Program-made: the position numbers and the translations under genes
Assembly (NCBI GenBank): GCA_002205965.3
Contig: NADL03000672.1
Location: 310,001-374,000 of the forward strand
Length of the DNA: 64,000 bases
Origin: Kappaphycus alvarezii
Taxonomy: Eukaryota > Rhodophyta > Florideophyceae > Gigartinales > Solieriaceae
Direction of reading: 5' to 3'
Notes under the pieces: generated by a model
Databases searched by the model: none
What the model saw: the letters and a program-made list of their open reading frames with translations, nothing else
What the model was told of the DNA's origin: nothing
Shown here: piece by piece, positions 55,352-64,000 of the stretch
Layout: the number at the start of each line of letters is the position of its first letter
Numbering within the stretch: the stretch's first letter is position 1

Positions 55352-55756
55352 ATGCCGAGAAATGTCGAGAACAAGACTGAAACAGAAGATGCACTCAGGG
55401 ATGAATCGCTGGGCCGTTGTGTTGCTGGTGTGTCCGGTTGGGATATCTCACCCGATGTCACCCAGTCTGGATGCAGATTGCACCATCGCTGGAGTTCAGC
55501 TCCAAAAGCCGCCTCTACCTGCCTTCAAAAGGCGGGTTTGTATGATACCAGTTTCATCAGTCACAGAAATTATACTACTGCATTTATCGAGGAGTTAGTT
55601 CCGCGGATCGCGCCCAAATGTCACTCGACACCTAGCGTTATCCGCCGCCGTATCTACCAGCGACTGAGTTGCGCCCTCTGGTCACCCATCGCTCAAGCTA
55701 TCCTGTCCCGAGCCCTGATGCGCATGGACGACGAGGTACATCCGGTTCGATCTTAA
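55352..55756 (+). pseudogene. LINE C-terminal-like fragment, copy 1
   Basis: A 134-codon frame from ATG 55352. Its end, VIRRRIYQRLSCALWSPIAQ followed by AILSRAL, resembles the C-terminal helix of R2-type LINE proteins (R-x-L-S-x-A-x-W-S-x-x-A-x-A-I). A similar segment (YQRLSYAIWSTCAASAIGR) lies at about 56870-56945. The rest of the frame (WSSAPKAASTCLQKAGLY) is not recognised. A tail of an unseen LINE is the best guess. Confidence 0.35.
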
Positions 55757-55851
55757 CCGTACAGTTAGGATGTGCGCAGTCCCCAGAAGATACTGAAAGA
55801 AGTTTAATGCATTCAGTATCTACTGGCCTGACATTCTCTTGATAAAGTCGA

Positions 55852-56709
55852 ATGTCCCCCAACTATCGGTCTCCCTTAAACCCATTCCCCTTCCCTCCTA
55901 GACTGCCCTTCTCCAACCTTCATTCTGCCACGCTCGGCGCCTGCGCCGCATCAGGCGCGGGCGCCGGGCACTCGTGTCTTCGCGCGTCTTGCGGATCGCG
56001 CACTTACGTTTACGGGGCTCTAGTTGGCATCGGCAAAGGATATGTCCTTCTCAAGTGGCGATTTCTCTCGTGCCAGGAAGGCTCTCACCCTCGACCAAGT
56101 ACCGCAACGTTTAGTGCACCCTGCCGCACTCAGCCCTGGCGGTTCTTCTGCCAGCATGGGAGGGTTCCTGAGCCAAACAGTGCTGCTGGTCGTACCCAAG
56201 GCCGTTCTTCTGGAGCGCTTTCTGTAAGTATCCCGCTTACAGCGAAAGTTTTTCAAGCGATTACACCCATGGCTCGCCACGGTTGTGATTGTGGATTTTT
56301 TCTTCCCCCACTTTTGGCGGACATCGCACTATTGGCACATCGCGCCAGAAGGCACTTTGCTGCTCTTCACTTGGCCATTAACGTTCTCAATGTTCCGTGT
56401 CTACCGAACCCCTCACGCCCGTCACAAATAAGTAACGAGCAGCCCCTATCTTCTCAGGAAGCCGCCCCTATCACATTCAACCGCGAAGTCGCCTATGGGC
56501 AGGCGTACACTAGGCACGCGGGCGGGGCTGTTACGAGCATGGAGACGACCACCGGTTTGCCTCCGCAGGGTCCGCATGGAACTGAGCGCCTGTGGGTGCC
56601 GGTTAGCTGGATGGATTGGTCTGACTCTAATTCTGTGGAAGGCGACGACGTTAATAGCGACGTCGCCGACCCATTAGAGCCAGATTCGATTGAGGACGAG
56701 GATCAGTAG
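55852..56709 (+). pseudogene. unrecognised protein family 'WVPVSWMDW', copy 2
   Basis: A 285-codon frame from ATG 55852. Its last 40 residues (TERLWVPVSWMDWSDSNSVE and an acidic end) match copy 1. The segment before it matches copy 1 only when read in another phase (RLWAGVH...GCYEHGD), so a shift lies near 56570. The N-terminal 150 residues are longer than in copy 1, with a CGCDCGF-type Cys cluster near residue 140-150. The frame shift suggests a degenerate copy. Function is unknown. Confidence 0.38.
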
Positions 56710-56780
56710 GTGTTGGACTTACGCGCAGGTTGTGACATTGCAAGACCGTACCTTAACATAACAGTTTGTCCCGCTAGCCT

Positions 56781-56987
56781 TTGATTCCCTGGGATCCCCA
56801 TCGGAGACCACATCCAAGGTGGTCGACGAGTATGCGGCCGCCATCGCGGCCCGTATCGGAAGCTCTTAGGCGAAGGTATCCTCTCGGCTATCAAAGGCTC
56901 AGCTATGCCATTTGGTCCACGTGTGCAGCTTCAGCGATTGGTCGTACCCCGCAACATGCAGAAGTTCGCCTCCCGCTCCAAAGCTAG
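56781..56987 (+). pseudogene. LINE C-terminal-like fragment, copy 2
   Basis: The reading EALRRRYPLGYQRLSYAIWS, then TCAASAIGR, is similar to the end of the frame at 55352-55756. It follows DEYAAAIAARIGSS in the neighbouring phase, the kind of Ala-rich helix seen at the end of the endonuclease part at 50471-51133. It is short and broken. Confidence 0.33.
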
Positions 56988-57550
56988 TCTTCTTTACAGT
57001 AGTGGGCCTTTTCATGTATTGAAGAAAATTAATGAGTAAACAAGTATACTATTAACATACCAATGTTATCCGGGATTACAGCCGACCTTATTTTTCAATC
57101 ATTAAAACACCCAAAGTTATCCCTCTGGCTTGAATGCATTAAACTTCTAAATTTTCATTCTGAATTTCGGGCCGAATCTGACTGCAGCAGACCTACCACC
57201 CACAGATTGCACTCCTTTGTTCTATGTACTCCTTTGGTACACCCACGTATCATTGGTTGGATTTCTCGTTCAATTATCCATTCAACGCAGTTGGTTTTAG
57301 TCTTGTTCCGTTGCAATAGAACCAGAATTTCTCTATTCACTACATTTTTCAGGCCGCTTGGATCCGATAGCGCGGGTTCACCAATGATGGTCTGACATCA
57401 CGTAGTCGGCTGCAAGACATCATCAAGATCGCAATCGAGCGACGCTAAGGACCTACTCCCTAAAATTGCGGTAGTGTTCACTCTAACTCTATCAAACCCA
57501 GTTTTGAGAATCCCAACATCATCCAACACAGGGGGGATTTTTGGGTTAAC

Positions 57551-57605
57551 TTAATGTATGGAAGATATAGTTGGTTGTATCCACGCCGCTAGTGCGATGT
57601 GCGGG
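57551..57605 (-). repeat. shared 3' tail of LINE, copy 2
   Basis: It matches 23252-23310 (TTAATGTATGGAAGAT, GGTTGTATCCACGC) and lies about 40 bases beyond the endonuclease remnant at 57645-58134, on its 3' side. Confidence 0.55.
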
Positions 57606-57644
57606 ATAAGTCATCACTGATGGCCGGCTCAATGCAGCGAGCAG

Positions 57645-58134
57645 TTATGCCGCATTAGGCATGACGGCCGCGGCACCGTGCCTTTGGGTAAGCGCCGCTC
57701 TAACCTTCCCGTAGGTCGCTATCGCTCGGACGGCCACGTTCCGCGCGAAATCGGCTTGCACCGCGTACGCGTCTGGGTGCCAATCTCCACGGGTGGATAT
57801 TTGGACAGGCGCAATCCTTCCTCTAGAAGAAGTCGCGAGCAGGAGTTCATACCTTCTACACTTGGCGAAATTGCCGCCTTGAGGGGGTGAGTGGATTGAA
57901 TGTACGCACTCTCCTATTAGAAGGCGCGAGAGGATTGACGAGTGTGACGTCAAAAAAGGCCGTTCCTCCGTTGCTACCCATTGCATCGATCTCCGGCCTT
58001 GTGCAGTGAAGCCCCTGTCGCTGCTCGATGGCAGGGTAACGGGGTGCCTTATGCAGTTCTGTGGCGAGGAGGACGACACTGCTTTGACTCAGCGAGAATT
58101 GTGATGGATGCAAAGGCGTTTTCACAAGATTCAT
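57645..58134 (-). pseudogene. LINE endonuclease C-terminal part, second copy
   Basis: The frame 58134-57856 gives RPEIDAMGSNGGTAFFDVTL, the P-x-I and D-V-T core of the R2-type restriction-like endonuclease, parallel to the copy at 50471-51133. The frame 58079-57645 continues in another phase with WHPDAYAVQADFARNVAVRA (compare WHPSARDFATRVATGIAARA in the other copy). One frame break separates the two parts. Its 3' tail is shared with the LINE at 23 kb. Confidence 0.62.
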
Positions 58135-58364
58135 CGCAAAGGCTACTGCGTCGAACTGTGAGAAACCCCTGTTGTCAGCGCTCCGTCTTTAAAGTTATAT
58201 GGCCAAACGTCCCTTATCAAACTGTAGACCGAAGATAACATATCAATCAGGATTTTTATTAAGCTGACAAGGTTCATAATGCTCCCTTCAAGCATCGATC
58301 CGTCATACCTTCATGCAATGCACATTATGAGAGAGATTGGAAATGTAAAATCAGTTGGGAGGGC

Positions 58365-58660
58365 TGATAGGGTAAAACTGGCGCCAACGGAAAAAGGAAC
58401 CACCAAGCCACCCGAGATGAGAGTTGTTGCAGGCGACTTAAGTGATAAAGTGGACGTTGCCGAACAAGGACGAAGAATGGAAGGAAAGAAAAGTCACTCA
58501 TTTAGTATCCAATTTTGAAGCGGTAAGCTCTTCCACCTTAGCAAGTGGAGAGCTGATCAAAGGTTTTAGTTCAAAGTTGACACTCAACTCCCCTTTTATC
58601 TCTTTGGAGCAGAAATTTATTCAGCTTATATAGATTTCCAAACCAAAGTCCCGATAAAGT
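58365..58660 (+). repeat. diverged LTR related to gypsy-D
   Basis: It starts TGATAGGGTAAA like the gypsy-D LTR. Later it has GAGCTGATCAAAGGTTTTAG and TTCAAAGTTGACACTCAACT (gypsy-D: CAGCTTAGGAAAAAG..., GAAGTTGACTCTCAACT), then CAGCTTATATAGA and CCAAAGTCCC (gypsy-D: CGGCTTATACCCC, CAAAGTCTCC). Similarity fades after about 58660. It is probably an old solo or partial LTR of the same family. Confidence 0.45.
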
Positions 58661-61600
58661 TATTGAAAGCAGCACAAACGTAGCAAAAGGCTTCACTGTG
58701 ACGCAAAAAATTTCAAAAGGTACTTGACCAAAACTATGCAAATCAACTCCTCACAAACTTCATTCTTCAGGTCATTCCCTAACACTTCCACCGAAACATC
58801 ATGAGGACTTATTAAACTCGCCGTCGTCTTTGGTTGAAAGGTTACCTGCGGTTCCCGTTTACCAAAAACTGCCTTGTGTCTCTAGGATTATTTCGAGGGG
58901 TTCCCGCTAATCGAAAACCACTTCGACCCTGTAAATATGCTAAACTGCTAGGGTACAACGCCTGTCGGCAGGATTGGTCTTATTCGCGCCGAAGAGAAAA
59001 AGTCACTACCTTGGAGATGGATCCTCGGGTCTCACCGAACCCTCCCGTTACTGTATGCACTCGATCTCCCTTATATGCAGCCAAAAGGTTATCATTCATA
59101 ACAAATATGTATACTTGGCAGTATCCTTCTAATTTGTTTAACAACACCCCCGATAATCCTGAAAGGATTACTGGCAAATAAAGTAAGTGTTAATTAAAGC
59201 GAAAAAGGGAAAATGAATTTAATAAGGAGAAAATAAATTTATTCGCGTAAAAGAAAAAGGAAAGCGAATAGATAAACATAATTAGAAAGAATTTCTGTGC
59301 AAAAAGAGAATGCCTTCAGGTTCTTGCTTGAAACAAGCCTGCAAGAAGTTCAGACTTGGATCGACCAACCGCCAAAAGCTTCCACAAAATCATCTACATG
59401 AACACAATGAAGCTGCTCTTATCTCGATCAGTTTAGAACAGAACAAGGAGGATCCGTCTATGGTGTCTTCAACTTTATTTTCAGTTTCATAAATGAACAT
59501 GAACACTACAATAAATTTAGAGTCCTTCAAAGCTAAGATATTTTTGTGTATTTAATCGATAATATGTTACCAAATTCACGGGTTCAAGCTCTCCAAGAGC
59601 TTGTAAAGATTCTTAGCCAGTACATAAACATATGTATTGCGTTTAATTTTTCAAGAAAGAGGATGTTTGTTTGCCCCTTGACACAGCAATTACAGCAAAG
59701 CCTATACTGGAGACTGCCTCAATCCTAAAGGCATATGTATACAATATGTAACAATCGAAGATAAACAGAAAATAGCGTAATAAGAAATTAGATGGAGATG
59801 GGGAAAGGGGAAACCCGTGAGGATAATCGCGACTAAAGCCAAAGATTTCCACAGCAAAGTCGTTGTAGAACCGAAATTTGGTAGTGAATTTCAGAGCTAA
59901 TTAAAAGTTTTTCTATTTATTCTGGGTCGCGGTGGAAAGTTACCGTGGGTAAAAGTACGATAAAATGGTTTACAACTATCTACGAGCACATAGTGAATGG
60001 TTTTAGTTTCAATGAACTAATACATATCAAATTTAGAGACGAGATAGTGCGAAACTTGGCCCAATGAGTGGCATTTACTTGAGAAAATATCAGGTCCGAG
60101 CTGAGGACCGTGCGATATAGACTTCAATTCCTCGGACCCAAGATCAATGGTGATTACATCTAGAATCGGGTATAACTCGGAGACCGCCCTACGGACACTG
60201 AGAGGATAATCAAGAGCAGCGTTGAGTTACGTACTACAGTATCACAGCAAACGAATATATGACTGTGATATAAGGTCAAGCTGTCGTCGAGGCTTTGTGT
60301 GAACTGGACTACTTGTTCATGGGGCTCGAATTCATCATATTTCAACTTTCGTGCAAACATATCTAAAAATTATAATCATATTGCAGCTATTCGAAGTTAT
60401 CAAGTAAAAATTAAAGAAAACTCTGGATATAAATCTTAGCGCTTTTCGATAATTTTTGCATAAATTTCCCATAGAACTTAATTTAGAAGAGTAAATGCTG
60501 GCATGGAGGGCTGTCACAAGCGATCTGTAAATTCCTCGAAATTGATACGCCGCGACTCACTCATGCATATACAGTCAAGTAAAGTCCAGATTGAGCTCAA
60601 GACTGTCCCAAACGCTATAAATTCAAGAAAGGACATTCCTTTTCAAGAGAATCGCTGCTGAGCTAATTAGAGCTGACATGTAATATAATTTTACCAAATT
60701 TTTGCATTTTCTAGCTCCTTCTTGCCGCATTCTTCTTATAGTCGAATTTAGTTACTAATTTTCACTTCCCGGTGCTATAAAGCTTCTATAATAATGTTTG
60801 ATATTCTGTGTTGAGAAATTAGCAAAAAGAAGAGACCTCAAAAGATAATTCGTACGTTTATATTTTAGTAAGAATGGATAGTATACCGGAGAAGTCCTTT
60901 TCGTGGCAAAATATAAGGAAAATGGAAGTTTTTATCCATTGCCCATTGCCTCCTATAACCTTATGAACCCATATGGAAGAAACTATACATATGAAGAGAC
61001 AAAGAAATCTCATGAAATGGAATAGAGACGGAAGCATGTACCATATCAAATACTGAAAATATTTTTCCAGGATAAGAAGCTATGCTGGCAGCCCAAGACA
61101 GTTATTTTGTAGTTTCGCTTGCCTACATCTTAAGTGAATACTTTTATAGTAGATAACCTAAGTTTCACGCATTTGCTGTAGTTTAAACCTGTCAATTATC
61201 ATTTTCGTTAGAAGAATCACATATTTGAAAGGAGATTAAAAGTCCAGACATTCGTAGATTTACCGCGCTTGGAAGTTAAGGCAGCAGAATAATGGGGGAA
61301 CTCACGCTCGCTGATGACCCACCAGCTTCACTATTCTCTAGCCTTTCCAGCTTCTGTAGCCCCATCAAGATCTCTATTACAGTCGTTTCTCCTTGTTTAA
61401 ATGCTGCTTCAACGTTAGGTATGGGCCCAATTGTCAATATGAGCAAAGAAAGGAGTTTACTGATCCGAACTTTTTACCCCAATATAGACTTGAAACGGTG
61501 ATGCCGAAAAATTGGACCGTGGGTCTATTTTATCACCTCAACCACTGAAAAAGGAATAGGCCAAACTTTCGAGGAGGTCGCCGAAATTTTTGGGTACACC

Positions 61601-64000
61601 TCGCACGAATGGGTTCTTCTAGCAGCCTAACAAGCTATCGTCTATGGAGCACAGTCAAAGTGCAAAATTACCACGCTAAAGACGATTAAGTCAAAGCTGC
61701 CCGTGATATAGCAGAACTTTCAGCCCCCCATCACTTTGGTATCACTAGATATTTCTTATTTCAACAAGTGAGTCTCTTTTAGGAGAAGTAAGGATGAATA
61801 ATTGTCGTTTTTTTCACATTTTTGAGATACTCCTACGGATCATATTATTCTTGCTTATACATCTTCAATACCGCAAATTAGAGAAGTTTTGGCTGTTCAA
61901 TCTATAAGTAATGCCAAATTTGATGGGATCATCTTTACTAATTCAAATTGCAGTTAATCAGCTTGATTAAAAAAATAGAAAGTGACAGTTATGTAATATA
62001 AAAATATGATATTTTCCAAAATGTTTTGACAATATGTTGTAATTAATCGACAAGTTTATTGAAATCGAGAAAAGAAATTGCGGGAACATGACTTGACAAG
62101 ATTTCAAAACTTTTTTAACAATTTTAGTTCTGAGTGTGCAGCTCTTATTACACCAATGACAAACCATGCAAAGGTTGCCCACATCGACTCTGCAAACACA
62201 GTCTCTAACTCTGATCCCGAAACTAAAACCAGTAATATTTTATTATATGAAGCAGCATCTGTTCCTAATAACCTTACTTTAACTCCAACTGGTACTTATA
62301 GTTCCTTCTATATCAAATAAAGGTCTCACCCTTGCACTTGGAGGCCGATTGTATGTAGTATGGATCCCGTGACAGAAGGGAGCAGAGCCCGGCTTAGATA
62401 GACAACCGGCGGCGACCATGGCCCGATTTTCAGGCGTGCCAGGAGATATTTTGTAATTTGGCCCAACAGAATGGCCTGCAAACGTATATGTTCGACTAAA
62501 GCCAAAAACAAGAATTTTAGAAAATGGTCCGACAAATCGACTGGAAATGGAGATCATCGCTGGCAGGTACACGCCGTACCCACATGGTAGTGGACACTTA
62601 CAGGATTCACTTTAAGCAACTGTAGCTACCTTTAGATCGGTGCAGCATTATTCTCTAGGTGTAGTGACTCGTTGGGTCACCCGGACGGACTGTATGCTCA
62701 TAGTTTCCTCTGTTGACCTCTACGTATGTAGATGAGGGCACTTTAAATAAATGCGAGCTTGAACTCGCTCTTGCACAACATGTGATTTCAATGCCGTCAA
62801 ATTTCGCTTCGCAACTTTCCTTCGTTTCTTTTTAAGATCTGCTACACGTTTTGTTGTCAAAATGCGCTGGTCTTCCCATTTGCAATTCGATAACATGGTT
62901 GTGCTATTTCAGCATATCGGTGTGTTAACTTTCGCCTTGAAGCAGACAATCAGAGAATTAATTGGGAAATACACCACTTGTAATTTGACTGGTGGCCGTC
63001 CTGGTAACTTAACAAAGTATAGTTTGGTAAAATATTGATGCGGTTAATGAGAATATGTAAGTCTATTTTTAGTTGATCATCTAATTAGGTGATAACACTA
63101 TTCTTGATATGGTTGACATTCACAGTTCAAATTATGTCACCGCTTTAATGAGATCAAAAGAAATGACTACTGCAGACAAGTAACTCACGCTAACCAGGAT
63201 CAACGCATATGGTTATCTGATAAGGCTTCTGCAGATATTGCGTTCTTTCACAAGATTTTTGGAGACTCTCTTTGCTGCTTTCCAGGTACCCTAGAGCCTC
63301 TTCCCGCTTTTCATTGTAACAAAAATGGCGTATTTGGGAGCAGAAATAGGGTTATACGCTTCATTGCTCGGAGTTCTTTTTGAATACCAGAGGATAATTC
63401 TAGACAAAGCGCGGTACTACTTCAGATATAATGATTTATTGTTTCGTATGACATTAAAGAGCGAAAGTTTTTAAGGAAAATAGCTCCTAAGCTGGGCTCT
63501 CGAGGTTACACAACTTCGCTCACTAGCTTACCGTAAACCATGGTTTCTCTTGAACTCCTCAATGTTCATCTCGAGCAAGTATCCCGCAGATATTTATCGG
63601 TTACGGGCGTAACACTAAACCGAAGAATGAATCAATAGAATATTAGATTCCCGGTAATCACTTTGTTTTTATGGAAGATGGGCATTTACAACGAGATGAC
63701 TCAACCGATAATGAAAGAACTATTTCCCTCCATTTCGCAAGTTTTGATTCTGTTCCGTCTCAATCTGGAAAAGAACTTTACATTAATATAATAATCGATG
63801 CACAAGATGATTATGTTAGAACTGATCATATCTCTCTCGATGACTTCGAGGTAATCGACGTAAAACAAGTAACTAACCTGCTTGAGGAGGTGTTTTACAT
63901 ATCTTGGAACTCAATCCTTAATCCCATACTAAAAAGGAAACTGAAAATACTACCATAAGTTGTCCTCCACTACTGCCTCATGTCTTGTAGTCATTGGGCA
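58661..64000. other. mostly AT-rich region, no recognised gene
   Basis: This stretch returns to an AT-rich composition like 1-9.4 kb. Open frames are short. The most gene-like are 63671-63958 (ATG start, 95 residues, acidic, unrecognised) and a less AT-rich patch at 62320-62580, whose minus-strand frame (62279-62572) is open but unrecognised. Frame 58834-59181 (115 codons) is also unrecognised. I see no repeats, tRNA or transposon signatures. Confidence 0.4.
63671..63958 (+). CDS. hypothetical 95-residue ORF, unrecognised
   Basis: ATG 63671 to stop 63958. The protein is acidic with alternating hydrophobic residues (ELYINIIIDAQDDYVRTDHI) and a basic end (KRKLKILP). It resembles no family known to me. 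Being open over 95 codons in AT-rich sequence is mildly unusual, but there is no paralogue or context to support it. It could be an exon. Confidence 0.2.
   Translation: MEDGHLQRDDSTDNERTISLHFASFDSVPSQSGKELYINIIIDAQDDYVRTDHISLDDFEVIDVKQVTNLLEEVFYISWNSILNPILKRKLKILP

Noticed and set aside
57063-57395. 110-codon ORF with ATG
   Set aside because: No recognisable motif, AT-rich, placed between LINE remnants; no support beyond openness.
1-64000. CRISPR arrays, bacterial operons, phage or plasmid modules
   Set aside because: No regularly spaced repeats, no ribosome-binding sites before ORFs, and all recognised proteins are eukaryotic TEs or a eukaryotic membrane family.

Overview
The window is eukaryotic nuclear DNA dominated by transposable elements (TEs), with one confidently recognised host gene. 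There are no operons, ribosome-binding sites or dense bacterial-type coding. The only intact long host-like gene is intronless and encodes a TMEM184/LAZ1/Ost-alpha (DUF300) membrane protein on the minus strand near 53-54 kb. The compact GC-richer gene, the LTR/LINE/PIF-Harbinger TE mix and the AT-rich flanks would fit a multicellular red alga or another compact-gene protist. That is inference; nothing here fixes the taxon.

Layout. 1-9.4 kb is visibly AT-rich with no supported gene, apart from one GC-richer LTR-like island near 0.7-1.3 kb. 9.5-10.1 kb holds a frameshifted pogo/Tigger-type transposase remnant (minus). 10.9-11.8 kb is the 5' end of a decayed Ty1/copia element, and 14.1-19.2 kb is a fuller decayed member of the same family (copia-A, minus). 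The LTR of copia-A is split by a 1.3 kb pogo-like insertion (19.2-20.5 kb). 20.6-30.6 kb is a large degraded PIF/Harbinger element. It has inverted arms of more than 1 kb, a DDE transposase (plus) adjoining the right arm, an accessory ORF (minus) adjoining the left arm, and a LINE inserted between the two genes.

30.6-48.9 kb is a nested stack. An old copia element (copia-B, plus, about 6 kb once insertions are subtracted) is interrupted by a younger copia (copia-C, plus, 35,416-40,108) and by a very young Ty3/gypsy element (gypsy-D, minus, 40,731-48,205) with near-identical 0.7 kb LTRs and a TATTG target duplication. The gypsy-D pol ORF runs past the integrase into an extension containing a tandemly duplicated module of about 115 residues that I do not recognise. 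This is the best candidate here for something undescribed.

48.9-58.2 kb is a graveyard of fragments from LINEs with a restriction-enzyme-like endonuclease, in both orientations. It also holds two copies of an unknown small acidic-tailed protein family and the TMEM184-like gene. 58.4 kb carries a diverged gypsy LTR. 59-64 kb returns to AT-rich sequence with no recognisable gene. I saw no CRISPR arrays, and found no rRNA or tRNA genes by eye.
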